Source: Aestuariimicrobium sp. p3-SID1156 (lineage in GTDB: Bacteria; Actinomycetota; Actinomycetes; Propionibacteriales; Propionibacteriaceae). From it: a stretch of DNA of 64,000 nt. The notes beneath the pieces are model-generated. The model saw nothing but the letters and a program-made list of their open reading frames with translations. It did not search any database and was not told the DNA's origin. The position numbers were made by a program, and so were the translations under genes. The stretch lies in NCBI RefSeq assembly GCF_025144225.1, contig NZ_JALXXB010000002.1, positions 310,001 to 374,000 on the forward strand. The letters run 5' to 3'. Positions 36,899 to 46,032 of the stretch are shown piece by piece (position 1 is the stretch's first letter; every line of letters begins with the position of its first letter).

Positions 36899-38401
36899 AT
36901 GGGATTCCCCTTGTTGACCATCCTGGCCCTCGTGCCACTGGTCGGGTCGCTGATCACCTTCGCGCTGAAGGGCAATGCCGGAAAGTACACCGGCCTGTTC
37001 TTCTCGGTGGTTGCCGCCGCCCTGGGCCTGTGGGCCTTCATCGCGGCACGCAATGGCACCGACCTGTCCGAGACCCACACCTGGATCGAGTCCATCGGCG
37101 CCCACTACGCGCTCGGCTCGGACGGCATGACCATGATCATGGTGCTGCTGACCGTGGCCGTCGTCCCAGTGGTGCTCATCGCCGAGTGGTTCGTCGGTGA
37201 CGGCGAGGGCCGGTGGGCCACCAACGTGTTCTTCGCGCTCGCGCTGATGCTGGAGAGCTTTGCGCTCTTCTGCTTCATGAGCATGGACACCCTGCTGTTC
37301 TACCTGTTCTTCGAGGCCACCCTGATCCCGATGTACTTCCTCATCGGTGGCTGGGGCGGACCCCGACGCGGAGCCGCTGCGCTGAAGTTCCTGTTGTTCT
37401 CCCTGGCCGGCGGCCTGGTCATGCTGTTCAGTGTGATCGGGGTCGGGGCCGAGGCAGCCTCCCAGGGCAAGGCCAGCTTCCTGGTCAACGACCTGGCGGC
37501 GCTGAACTTCGACTCCACCACCGGCAAGCTGATCTGGCTGGGCTTCTTCATCGCCTTCGCGATCAAGGCCCCGATGGTGCCGGTCCACACCTGGCTGCCC
37601 GACACCGCCGAGCAGGCCCGCCCGGGCGCCTCGACGCTGCTGGTCGGCATCCTGGACAAGATCGGCACCTTCGGCATGCTGCGCTTCTGCCTCACCATCT
37701 TCCCGGAGGCCAGCAAATGGGCCACCCCGGTGATCCTCGTACTCGCCCTGGTCAGCATCGTCTACGGCGCCCTGATGGCCATCGGCGCCAAGGACCTGCT
37801 GCGCCTGATCAGCTACACCTCGGTGAGCCACTTCGGCTTCATGGTGCTCGGCATCTTCGCCTTCACCACCGTCTCCATCCAGGGCGCGATGTACTACATG
37901 CTCGCCCACGGCTTCTCCACGGCAGCCCTCTTCCTGGTGATCGGCTTCCTGGCTGATCGCCGCGGTTCGGCCAAGGTGGACGCCTTCGGTGGCGTGCAGA
38001 AGATCGCTCCGGTGCTGGCGGGCACCTTTCTGGTGGCCGGGCTCTCCGCCCTCTCCCTGCCGGGTACCGCCAGCTTCGTGGGTGAGTTCCTGGTGATCGC
38101 CGGTTCCTGGCAGCGCCACCCGATCATCACCGGGATCGCCACCATCGCGATGGTCCTGTCTGCGCTCTACGTCCTGCTGGCCTATCAGCGCACCATGACC
38201 GGCCCGGTCACCGAGCAGGTCGCCACCGCGATCCACAGCGACCTCGATGGACGCGAGAAGTTCGTCATGGGTGCACTGATTGCCATCATCCTGGCGCTGG
38301 GCTTCTACCCCCAGTGGACCAGTGACATGCTCAACACCTCTGCCAAGCATTTCGTGCAGCAGGTTGGAATGACCGATCCGATGCCGGGAGGCAACCGATG
38401 A
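36899..38401 (+). CDS. nuoM: NuoM: complex I antiporter-like subunit M
   Basis: 500 residues, about 14 helices. Second of the three pump subunits. Motifs: LLFYLFFEATLIPMYFLIG near residue 134 with the conserved membrane Glu, KAPMVPVHTWLPDTAEQARP near 223, and KDLLRLISYTSVSHFGFMVLG near 300 (written here as KDLLRLISYT and SVSHFGFMVLG). ATG at 36899 has GGGGAGGAGAAG upstream, a strong ribosome site. Stop overlaps the nuoN start (ATGA). Confidence 0.95.
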   Translation: MGFPLLTILALVPLVGSLITFALKGNAGKYTGLFFSVVAAALGLWAFIAARNGTDLSETHTWIESIGAHYALGSDGMTMIMVLLTVAVVPVVLIAEWFVGDGEGRWATNVFFALALMLESFALFCFMSMDTLLFYLFFEATLIPMYFLIGGWGGPRRGAAALKFLLFSLAGGLVMLFSVIGVGAEAASQGKASFLVNDLAALNFDSTTGKLIWLGFFIAFAIKAPMVPVHTWLPDTAEQARPGASTLLVGILDKIGTFGMLRFCLTIFPEASKWATPVILVLALVSIVYGALMAIGAKDLLRLISYTSVSHFGFMVLGIFAFTTVSIQGAMYYMLAHGFSTAALFLVIGFLADRRGSAKVDAFGGVQKIAPVLAGTFLVAGLSALSLPGTASFVGEFLVIAGSWQRHPIITGIATIAMVLSALYVLLAYQRTMTGPVTEQVATAIHSDLDGREKFVMGALIAIILALGFYPQWTSDMLNTSAKHFVQQVGMTDPMPGGNR

Positions 38402-39975
38402 TGACGCAGCTTGTCGTCCAGCCCGACTACCGGGCGCTGGCCCCGCTGATCATCCTGTTCGCCGCAGCAGCTGTTGGCGTCCTCGTCGAGGGCATCATCA
38501 AGAAGGGCCTGCGCGACGAGGCCCAGCTGATCGTCTCGGGTATCGGCCTGCTCGCCTCCCTCGCCTTCACGATCCAGAACTGGAACCAGGATCGTCTCGG
38601 CGTCCATGCCGAGGGTTCACTCACCATGGACGGGCCCACCTACTTCATCTGGGGGCTGCTGCTGGTCGCGACGATCCTGACCCTGCTGCTGGTGAGTGAG
38701 CGCAAGCTCAACAGCGGTGCCCTGAACTTCACCCCGTACGCGGCCTCGGTGCCGGGCTCGCCGTTGGAGGCCAAGGCCTTCCAGTCGCGCACCGAGCACA
38801 CCGAGATCTACCCGCTGGTGCTGTTCTCGACCTTCGGCATGATGATGTTCGCCTCGGCGACCGACTGGATCACCATGTTCGTGGCGCTGGAGGTCTTCTC
38901 GCTGCCGCTCTACCTGCTGTGTGGCCTGGCGCGTCGTCGCCGACTGCTCAGCCAGGAAGCCGCGTTGAAGTACTTCATGCTGGGCTCGCTGGCCAGCGCC
39001 ATCTTCCTCTACGGTACGGCCCTGCTGTACGGCTACAGCGGCTCCCTCAGCATCCGCATGCTGGCCCAGCGCATCCAGGCCGACGCGGAGGGCGGGAACA
39101 GTCTGTTGGTCGCCGGCGTGGTGCTGGTGCTGGTGGGCCTGCTGTTCAAGATCGGCGTGGTGCCCTTCCACTCCTGGACACCCGACGTGTACGTCGGTGC
39201 GCCGACCCCCATCACCGCCTACATGGCAATCGCGACGAAGGCTGCCGCCGTCATCGCCCTGATGCGCGTCCTCTACGTCGGCCTCGCGCCGTTGCAGTGG
39301 ACCTGGCAGCCCGTGGTGGCCGGTCTGGCCGTGATCACCATGTTCGTGGGTGCCATCATCGGCCTGACCCAGACCGATGTGAAGCGACTGCTGGCCTACT
39401 CCTCGATCGCCCACGCCGGCTTCATCCTGGTCGGCATCGCCGGAGCGGTGACGGCGGCGACCGGGAACCACGCCCTGGCCGGGTCGACCAGCTCGATCCT
39501 GTTCTACCTGAGCGCCTACGGACTGGCCACACTCGGCGCCTTCGCGATCGTCACCATGGTGCGTCGCGCCGGTGGCGAGGCCACCCAGCTGGCCGCCTGG
39601 TCGGGCCTGGGACGCCAGCACCCGGTTCTGGGTGCGCTGATGACCCTGTTCCTGCTCAGCTTCGCCGGCATCCCACTGACCGCGGGCTTCATCGGGAAGT
39701 TGGAGGTCTTCCTGGCTGCCTGGGCCGGCGGATACGCCTGGCTGGTTTTCGCGGCCGTCATCGCCAGCCTGGTCGCTGCCTACATCTACCTGCGCTTCAT
39801 CATGGTGATGTTCTTCCGCGATGCCGGGGAGGCCACCGAGGGTGTGCAGGTCGAGCAGGCCAGCTGGATGACCTGGACCGTAATCATCCTGTGCGCTGTC
39901 GGCACCCTGGTGCTTGGCCTGTGGAGCAGCCCGCTCGGCGACCTGGCCATCCGCGCCTCGGAGTTCCTGCGCTGA
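38398..39975 (+). CDS. nuoN: NuoN: complex I antiporter-like subunit N
   Basis: 525 residues, about 14 helices. Last pump subunit and last gene of the operon. Motifs: TMFVALEVFSLPLYLLCGLA near residue 160 with the membrane Glu, LLFKIGVVPFHSWTPDVYVG near 249, APTPITAYMAIATKAAAV near 270, and TDVKRLLAYSSIAHAGFILV near 323. Directly followed by a long hairpin at 40011-40049. Confidence 0.95.
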   Translation: MMTQLVVQPDYRALAPLIILFAAAAVGVLVEGIIKKGLRDEAQLIVSGIGLLASLAFTIQNWNQDRLGVHAEGSLTMDGPTYFIWGLLLVATILTLLLVSERKLNSGALNFTPYAASVPGSPLEAKAFQSRTEHTEIYPLVLFSTFGMMMFASATDWITMFVALEVFSLPLYLLCGLARRRRLLSQEAALKYFMLGSLASAIFLYGTALLYGYSGSLSIRMLAQRIQADAEGGNSLLVAGVVLVLVGLLFKIGVVPFHSWTPDVYVGAPTPITAYMAIATKAAAVIALMRVLYVGLAPLQWTWQPVVAGLAVITMFVGAIIGLTQTDVKRLLAYSSIAHAGFILVGIAGAVTAATGNHALAGSTSSILFYLSAYGLATLGAFAIVTMVRRAGGEATQLAAWSGLGRQHPVLGALMTLFLLSFAGIPLTAGFIGKLEVFLAAWAGGYAWLVFAAVIASLVAAYIYLRFIMVMFFRDAGEATEGVQVEQASWMTWTVIILCAVGTLVLGLWSSPLGDLAIRASEFLR

Positions 39976-40010
39976 CCGCAGGCTTCGGCCGACAGGCACG
40001 ACGCACAACC

Positions 40011-40049
40011 ACGATTCCGCCCCTGCATTGCGTGCAGGGGCGGAGTCGT
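40011..40049 (+). terminator. Long hairpin after nuoN
   Basis: A 17-bp stem with one mismatch (arms 40011-40027 and 40033-40049, core CCGCCCCTGCA) around a 5-nt loop. It lies 35 bp after the nuoN stop and 31 bp before the next gene. No T-run follows, so it may act as a Rho-independent-like or RNA-processing structure. Confidence 0.65.
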
Positions 40050-40080
40050 GAAAGCAGAAAGTTCATGAGAGGGTGGGGGA

Positions 40081-41052
40081 GTGACCGTGCCAGCAGATGA
40101 TGCCTTCAGTACCAGGCTGACCGATCGACTGGAGCGCATCGAGGAGCGCCTGGGGCAGCTCGCGGGCGCCCAGACCCCTTTCGTGACCGAAGCGGCCAAC
40201 CACATCATCGATGCGGGTGGGAAGCGTTTCCGGCCGATGCTCGTGGCCGTGGCCGCCGAATTCGGTGACCGGGTCGACGAGGAGGCGCTGGTCAAGGCTG
40301 CCTGTGTCGTCGAGCTCACCCATGTTGCGAGTCTCTACCACGATGACGTGATGGACGAGGCCGACCTGCGCCGCGGAGCAGCGAGCGCGAATGCCCGCTT
40401 CGGCAACACCGTCGCCATCCTCGTCGGTGACTACCTCTTCGCCCGCGCCTCCTCGACCGTTGCCACGCTGGGCACCGACTACGTGGCCCTGCAGGCCGAC
40501 ACCTTCGCCCGCCTCGTCCAGGGCCAGATCGCCGAGACCCAGGGCCCGGGTGATGCTGACCCGCTCGAGGGCTACACGCAGGTGCTGGCCGACAAGACCG
40601 GTTCCCTGATCGCCACCTCGGCCGTCTTCGGGGGCATGGTGGCGGGTGCCCCGGCCGAGGTGCTCGAGGCCCTGCGAGCCTTCGGTGAGGAGGTCGGGCT
40701 GGTCTTCCAGCTCTCCGACGACATCATCGACATCGCCTCGGACGAAACGGGCAAAACCCCGGGCACCGACCTGCGCGAGGGCGTCCCGACTCTGCCCACG
40801 CTGATGCTGCGTGCCTCGGACGCCCCGGAGGATCGCGAGCTGGTGGCGCTCATCGATGGCGACCTGAGCAGTGACGAGGCACTGGAGGAGGTCTTGCAGA
40901 AGCTGCGGGCACACCCCGTCCTGGGCCGGGCTCGCGCCGAGGTCCGTCGCCGGGCAGACCTGGCCCGCGGTCATCTGGCCCCGTTGCCCGAGGGCCCCGC
41001 CAAGGACGCCCTGCTGAAGGTCTGCGACGACCTGGTCAACCGCGACGTCTGA
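40081..41052 (+). CDS. Polyprenyl diphosphate synthase (probable menaquinone side-chain synthase)
   Basis: 323 residues, trans-type isoprenyl diphosphate synthase. First Asp-rich motif is SLYHDDVMDEADLRRG near residue 84, the second QLSDDIIDIASDETGK near 215; GGKRFRPML near 46 is the usual isopentenyl diphosphate site. Bulky residues are lacking just before the first Asp motif (Leu-Tyr at -3/-2 is moderate), consistent with a medium or long chain, but length cannot be fixed. GTG start at 40081 with GAGGGTGGGGGA just upstream. Its place after nuoN, and MenA/MenJ nearby, suggest it makes the quinone tail. Confidence 0.87.
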   Translation: MTVPADDAFSTRLTDRLERIEERLGQLAGAQTPFVTEAANHIIDAGGKRFRPMLVAVAAEFGDRVDEEALVKAACVVELTHVASLYHDDVMDEADLRRGAASANARFGNTVAILVGDYLFARASSTVATLGTDYVALQADTFARLVQGQIAETQGPGDADPLEGYTQVLADKTGSLIATSAVFGGMVAGAPAEVLEALRAFGEEVGLVFQLSDDIIDIASDETGKTPGTDLREGVPTLPTLMLRASDAPEDRELVALIDGDLSSDEALEEVLQKLRAHPVLGRARAEVRRRADLARGHLAPLPEGPAKDALLKVCDDLVNRDV

Positions 41053-41074
41053 GGGGCCCGCCGGTCCCCTCCCC

Positions 41075-41788
41075 TCAGGACCTGACCAGTGCGACATGTG
41101 AGCGGCGGACGTGCTCTTCGACGAGGTCAGCGGCCCGTGCAGAATCGCCCGCTGCCAGTGCGTCGAGGATGCGCCGGTGCTCGGCGATCAGGTCTTCTCG
41201 GAGCCGCAGCCATGCGTCCCCGAGTTGCTGCTCACTGGCGAGAATGTGACTGGCCAGCGCCTGGCGTACCGCAATGGTGAGGTCGCGGAGAAGCCGATTC
41301 TGGGCCGCCTGCGCGATCCCCACATGGAAATCGGTGTCCAGGGCGTTGAACTCCGCGATGGTCTCCGCCGCGTCCATCTGATCGCAAAGCCGAGCCAGGT
41401 GGGCCAACTCCTCCGGCGTGGCTGAGCTGGCCGCAGTGCCCACGGCCTCGCGTTCCAGGAGCACGCGGGTGTCGGTCAACTCATCGTGGGAGACGGACTG
41501 CAGCGCCAGGTGGAGCCGCAATGTCCGACCGAAGGACTCACCCTGCCCGGAGGCGATTCGCGTCCCACCGGTGTGACCCACCTGAGAGGTCACCAGGCCC
41601 TGGGCCTGGAGCGCGCGGACCGCCTCGCGCACAGCACCGCGGCTGATCCCCAGCTGTTGGGCAAGTTCGCGCTCCGGGGGCAAGCGGTCACCCGGGCGGA
41701 CCTGGCCGGACAGGATCTGGTCCGTGATGTGGGCCATCGCCACGTCGAAGCCGCCCTGGCCTGGGGTTCCGGGTGCCTGAGTCGTCAT
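41075..41788 (-). CDS. FadR/GntR-family regulator of the lactate operon (LldR-like)
   Basis: 237 residues. N-terminal winged helix of the GntR type: LPPERELAQQLGISRGAVRE near residue 35, followed by LQAQGLVTSQVGHTGGTRIA. The C-terminal all-helical FCD ligand domain contains the conserved Asp and His metal ligands in NALDTDFHVGIAQAAQNRLL and LIAEHRRILDALAAGD. It diverges from the lactate permease-lut operon, and a TGGT-N3-ACCA dyad of the type bound by this family overlaps that promoter. Start at 41788 by homology; the ATG at 41797 is possible. Lactate as ligand is inference from context. Confidence 0.87.
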   Translation of the reverse strand: MTTQAPGTPGQGGFDVAMAHITDQILSGQVRPGDRLPPERELAQQLGISRGAVREAVRALQAQGLVTSQVGHTGGTRIASGQGESFGRTLRLHLALQSVSHDELTDTRVLLEREAVGTAASSATPEELAHLARLCDQMDAAETIAEFNALDTDFHVGIAQAAQNRLLRDLTIAVRQALASHILASEQQLGDAWLRLREDLIAEHRRILDALAAGDSARAADLVEEHVRRSHVALVRS

Positions 41789-41884
41789 GCCCGCCATTGT
41801 CCCATCGTCTCGACTGCCCGTCGCAGCAGCTCTCGTGCAGGGGCTCGTGCGAACGCGCGAAGGGTGAATTTCCACCACCCCCTG

Positions 41885-41913
41885 TTGACGTCCAGCGACC
41901 GCCGGGTTATGGT
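41885..41913 (+). promoter_or_regulatory. Promoter of the lactate permease-lutABC operon
   Basis: TTGACG (41885-41890), a 17-bp spacer and TATGGT (41908-41913) form the best -35/-10 pair seen in this window; the permease start is 40 bp further on, with GGAG before it. Confidence 0.65.
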
Positions 41914-41920
41914 CCTACCA
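41910..41920. promoter_or_regulatory. FadR-family operator (TGGT-N3-ACCA)
   Basis: TGGTCCTACCA overlaps the -10 box and would block RNA polymerase if bound. FadR-subfamily regulators such as PdhR, LldR and GlcC recognise TGGT-N3-ACCA. Adjacent to the divergent regulator gene. Confidence 0.65.
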
Positions 41921-41953
41921 ATGTAGGCCCGACCACTGAACAACGGAGTTCTC

Positions 41954-43648
41954 ATGGTTGCTCTGGAGGTGTTCACCCCGAACACCAATCCGCTCGGACG
42001 CCAGTGGCTGTCCGCCCTCCTCGCCCTTCTCCCGATCCTCGCCATGCTCATCACGCTGGGCGCGCTGCGGTGGAAGGCCCACCTCGCCGGCCTGTTCTCC
42101 TGGGGTGTTGCCCTGGTGGTGGCAATCGCGGCTTTCAAGATGCCGGTGGTCCAGGCGCTGTCCACCTCGGCGCACGGCTTCATCTATGGCCTGTTCCCGA
42201 TCGTGTGGATTCTGCTCACGGCGATCTGGATGTACGACGTCACCGTCGTGTCGGGACGCTTCGAGGACCTGCGCCGCACGTTCTTCCTCATCTCCGACGA
42301 CCCGCGGGTGGTGGGCCTGGTGGTCGCCTTCTGCTTCGGCGGACTCCTCGAAGCCCTGGCCGGCTACGGCGCACCGGTCGCGATCACCGCGGCGATGCTG
42401 ATCGCGGTCGGTTTCTCCCCACTGCGCTCGGCCATCGTGGCGCTGCTGGCCAACACCGTGCCGGTGGCCTTCGGCGCCGTCGGGCTCCCGGTCCTGATGG
42501 CTGCCCGCACCGGCGGCTTCGAGGACGTCCTGGCCATCTCACCGATCACCGGACGCATCACCGCTCTGCTGTGCATCGTCGTCCCCTTCCTCCTGCTGTG
42601 GGTGATGGACGGTCGACGCGGCCTGATCGAGTGCTGGCCCGTGGGTCTGGTGATCGCCGCCGCCTTCGGTGTCACCAAGTGGATCGTCTCCTCCACGTCG
42701 CTGTACAACCTGACCGAGCTCTTCGCCGCCGTCATCAGCGTGGCGGTCGCCATCGGCTTCCTGCGCCTCTGGCACCCGAGCGGAGGAGCTGCCGCCCGCG
42801 AACGCATCGGCGTCCCCATTGATTCGACGGTGGAGAAGGACTTCACCCCCAGCCCGCTCGACGAGGGCGCGACCCCGCTGACCCGCCAGCGCATCCTGAT
42901 GGCCCTGGTGCCCTACCTGATGGTCATCGTGGTCTTCGGTCTGGCCGCGGTCCCAGCCGTCAAGCGCGCTCTGGCAAGCACCGACCTCACCTTCCGCTGG
43001 CCGATGCTGGACGGGTTGATGACTGTCGCCGGCAAGCCCTCCGCCCACCAGCACTTCACCTTCGGCTGGGCATCCACCCCCGGCATCCTGCTGGCCCTGG
43101 TCGCCATCCTGACCGGACTGGTCTACCGGATGTCGCTCGCCGAGGTCTTCGGCGTCCTGTGGAAGAACATGGTCAAGATGCGGTTTGCGGCACTGACGAT
43201 CGGCGCGGTCGTCGCGCTGGCCTATGTGATGGGCGACTCCGGGCAGACCCTGGCCCTGGGCATGTTCATCGCCGGCGCAGGCGCCAGCTACGCGTTCCTG
43301 GCTCCGGTGCTGGGCTGGATCGGCACCTATGTCACCGGGTCGGACACCTCAGCCAACATCCTGTTCTCCGGCCTGCAGTCGAGCGTGGGCTCCCAGATCG
43401 GCCCCGGCAGCCACCTGGGGGTGGAGGACATGCGACGACTGCTCGTCGGATCCAACGCCGCTGGCGGAGTGGTGGGCAAAATGATCTCACCACAATCGCT
43501 CACCATCGCCGCCACCGCGATCGGCCTCTCTGGATCGGAGTCAGTGATCCTGCGCAAGGTCTTCGGCTGGAGCCTGGTGCTGCTGTTGCTCATGTGCCTG
43601 CTGGCCGGCCTGATGTCCACGCCCGTGCTCAGCTGGCTCATCCCCTGA
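41954..43648 (+). CDS. lldP: L-lactate permease (LctP family)
   Basis: 564 residues, about 13 helices. Proton-linked uptake of lactate and glycolate in the LctP family. Conserved segments: FCFGGLLEALAGYGAPVAIT near residue 125, VAFGAVGLPVLMAARTGG near 172, and the C-terminal TGSDTSANILFSGLQSS near 458 followed by GSNAAGGVVGKMISPQS near 495. ATG at 41954 with CGGAG 7-8 nt upstream. First gene of the lactate operon; lutA follows after 43 bp. Confidence 0.93.
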   Translation: MVALEVFTPNTNPLGRQWLSALLALLPILAMLITLGALRWKAHLAGLFSWGVALVVAIAAFKMPVVQALSTSAHGFIYGLFPIVWILLTAIWMYDVTVVSGRFEDLRRTFFLISDDPRVVGLVVAFCFGGLLEALAGYGAPVAITAAMLIAVGFSPLRSAIVALLANTVPVAFGAVGLPVLMAARTGGFEDVLAISPITGRITALLCIVVPFLLLWVMDGRRGLIECWPVGLVIAAAFGVTKWIVSSTSLYNLTELFAAVISVAVAIGFLRLWHPSGGAAARERIGVPIDSTVEKDFTPSPLDEGATPLTRQRILMALVPYLMVIVVFGLAAVPAVKRALASTDLTFRWPMLDGLMTVAGKPSAHQHFTFGWASTPGILLALVAILTGLVYRMSLAEVFGVLWKNMVKMRFAALTIGAVVALAYVMGDSGQTLALGMFIAGAGASYAFLAPVLGWIGTYVTGSDTSANILFSGLQSSVGSQIGPGSHLGVEDMRRLLVGSNAAGGVVGKMISPQSLTIAATAIGLSGSESVILRKVFGWSLVLLLLMCLLAGLMSTPVLSWLIP

Positions 43649-43691
43649 GTTCTCCCGACCCCATCTCGCGACTTCTGCCGAAAGGTTCGAC

Positions 43692-44486
43692 ATGACCGCC
43701 ACCCTCCCCACTCCCCGACAAGCCAATCCCGGACGCCCGGGGGCGGGCCTCACCGTCGCCATCTTCGCGACCTGCATCGCCGACACCATGAAGCCCTCGG
43801 TCCCGCGAGCCACGGTGGAGGTGCTCGAGCGGCTGGGCTGCACCGTCGAGTTCCCCCGGGAGCAGACCTGCTGCGGCCAGATCATGACCAACACGGGCTA
43901 CTTCGACCAGGCCGTGGGCTCCGTGCGCAACTACGTGCGGGCCTTCGGCGACTACGACTACATCGTGGGGCCCTCGGGCTCCTGCGTCGGATCGGTCCGC
44001 CACCAGCACGAGATGATCGCCGACCACGCAGGGGACGCAGGACTTGCCCGTGCAGCCGGGTCTGCAGCGTCCCACACCTATGACCTGTCGGAGTTCCTCA
44101 TCGATGTCCTCGGCGTGGAGGACGTCGGTGCCTGGTTCCCGCATACGGTGACCTACCACCCCACCTGCCATTCCATGCGGATCGCCAAGGTCGGTGACCG
44201 ACCGCTGCGGCTGCTGCGCGCGGTGGGCGGGCTGAAGCTGGTCGACCTGCCCGAGGCCGAGCAGTGCTGCGGTTTCGGAGGTACCTTCTCGCTCAAGAAC
44301 CCCGACATGTCGATTGCGATGGCCTCGGACAAGGCACACAATGCCGTCTCCACCGGGGCGGAGTACCTTGTTGCCGGCGACCACGCCTGCCTGATGAACA
44401 TTGGAGGGATCCTGCACCGCCAGCGCACCGGGATCCGCACCATCCACCTGGCCGAGATCCTGGCCAGCACCGCGAAGGAGGCCTGA
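43692..44486 (+). CDS. lutA: LutA/LldE: lactate utilization iron-sulfur protein (CCG domains)
   Basis: 264 residues. Subunit of the LutABC complex that oxidises L-lactate to pyruvate. Two cysteine-rich CCG domains: FATCIADTMKPSV plus REQTCCGQIMTNTG in the first half, and YHPTCHSMR plus AEQCCGFGGTFSLKNP in the second, which hold the noncanonical cluster seen in heterodisulfide-reductase-type proteins. AAGG at 43680 precedes the ATG. One nucleotide separates its stop from the lutB start region. Confidence 0.93.
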   Translation: MTATLPTPRQANPGRPGAGLTVAIFATCIADTMKPSVPRATVEVLERLGCTVEFPREQTCCGQIMTNTGYFDQAVGSVRNYVRAFGDYDYIVGPSGSCVGSVRHQHEMIADHAGDAGLARAAGSAASHTYDLSEFLIDVLGVEDVGAWFPHTVTYHPTCHSMRIAKVGDRPLRLLRAVGGLKLVDLPEAEQCCGFGGTFSLKNPDMSIAMASDKAHNAVSTGAEYLVAGDHACLMNIGGILHRQRTGIRTIHLAEILASTAKEA

Positions 44487-44487
44487 G

Positions 44488-46032
44488 ATGACCACCCAGC
44501 CCGAAGCCCGACCCCGTCTCACCCCGGCCCCTCCCGAGGTCAGTTGGCTCGGTATGCCGCCCTTCCCCGAGGCGGTCAAGACCGAATTGCGGCGAAGCCA
44601 GCAGCGCAAGAACCTGGCGCACGCCACGCACACGATTCGAGGCAAGCGGGCGCTCCGGGCGTCCGAGGTCGACAACTGGGAGGAACTGCGCACCGCCGCC
44701 GAGAACATCAAGGACCGCGTCGGACGACACCTGGACGAGTACCTGCTGCAGGCAGAGGCCGCGATGCAGGCCGCCGGGGTCACCGTGCACTGGGCGCGCG
44801 ACGCAGCTGATGCGACCAGGATCGTGACCGACATCGCCCGGGCCAAGGGCGTGGACGAGGTCGTCAAGATCAAGTCCATGGCCACCCAGGAGATCGACCT
44901 CAACGAGGCGTTGGAGGAGGCGGGCATCGCGGCCTGGGAGACAGACCTGGCCGAGTTGATCGTCCAGCTCGGGCATGACCTTCCCAGTCACATCCTGGTG
45001 CCCGCGATCCACCGCAACCGCACCGAGGTGCGCGACATCTTCGCTGAGGAGATGGGCCGCTACGGGACTCCTGCCCCGGAGGGCATGACCGACGACCCCA
45101 CCGAGCTGACGGACGCGGCCCGCGCCCACCTGCGTGAGAAGTTCCTGCGGGCGAAGATGGCGGTGTCCGGTGGCAACTTCATCGTGGCCGAGACCGGGAC
45201 GCTGGTGATCGTGGAGTCCGAGGGCAATGGCCGCATGTGCCTGACGCTGCCCGAAACACTGGTCTCGGTGGTCGGGATCGAGAAGCTGCTGCCCACTCTG
45301 GAGGACCTGGAGGTCTTCCTGAAGCTGTTGCCGCGCTCGTCGACCGGTGAGCGGATGAACCCCTACACCTCGCTGTGGACCGGCGTCCGGGAGGGTGACG
45401 GGCCCCAGGACCTGCACGTGGTGCTGCTCGACAACGGGCGTTCGAGGGTGCTGTCCGATCCGGTGGGACGCGCTGCACTGCGCTGCATCCGGTGCTCTGC
45501 CTGCCTCAACATCTGCCCGGTGTACGAGCGGGCCGGCGGGCATGCCTACGGGTCGCCCTACCCCGGGCCGATCGGGGCGATCCTCAACCCGCAGCTGCGT
45601 GGTCTGGATTCTCCGGTCGACAAGGCACTTCCGTTCGCGTCGAGCCTGTGCGGGGCGTGCAATGAGGTGTGCCCGGTGAAGATTCCGTTCACCGACATCC
45701 TGGTGCACCTGCGGCACAAGGTGGTGGAGAAGAAGACCGAGAAGCATCCCACCGGTGAGCAGGCGCTGATGAAGACCACCGGTCGGGTGATGTCCGCTGG
45801 CAAGAACCTGGAGAAGGTGCAGCTGGCCTCGCGCGGGGCGGGGTTGGTGTTCAAGAACAAGTGGCTGGGGCCGATGCCCATCCCACTGGCGTCGAGGTGG
45901 TTGCAGGCGCGGGATGTGGAGGCGCCGCCGACGCAGACCTTCAGGGAATGGTGGGACAAGGAACATCGACCGTCGGCTGCTCCGGGGGAGACTGCTGGGG
46001 GTCAGGGGTCGGCCACGGAGGAGGAACGATGA
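44488..46032 (+). CDS. lutB: LutB/LldF: lactate utilization [4Fe-4S] protein
   Basis: 514 residues. LUD domain in the first ~300 residues (KIKSMATQEIDLNEALE near 130, GNFIVAETGTLVIVESEGNG near 230) and a ferredoxin domain near 335-405 with ligands in ALRCIRCSACLNICPVYERA and SSLCGACNEVCPVKIPFTDI. Start ATG at 44488 lies 1 nt after the lutA stop and is preceded by AAGGAGG, although the frame is open upstream. Stop overlaps lutC (ATGA). Confidence 0.94.
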   Translation: MTTQPEARPRLTPAPPEVSWLGMPPFPEAVKTELRRSQQRKNLAHATHTIRGKRALRASEVDNWEELRTAAENIKDRVGRHLDEYLLQAEAAMQAAGVTVHWARDAADATRIVTDIARAKGVDEVVKIKSMATQEIDLNEALEEAGIAAWETDLAELIVQLGHDLPSHILVPAIHRNRTEVRDIFAEEMGRYGTPAPEGMTDDPTELTDAARAHLREKFLRAKMAVSGGNFIVAETGTLVIVESEGNGRMCLTLPETLVSVVGIEKLLPTLEDLEVFLKLLPRSSTGERMNPYTSLWTGVREGDGPQDLHVVLLDNGRSRVLSDPVGRAALRCIRCSACLNICPVYERAGGHAYGSPYPGPIGAILNPQLRGLDSPVDKALPFASSLCGACNEVCPVKIPFTDILVHLRHKVVEKKTEKHPTGEQALMKTTGRVMSAGKNLEKVQLASRGAGLVFKNKWLGPMPIPLASRWLQARDVEAPPTQTFREWWDKEHRPSAAPGETAGGQGSATEEER

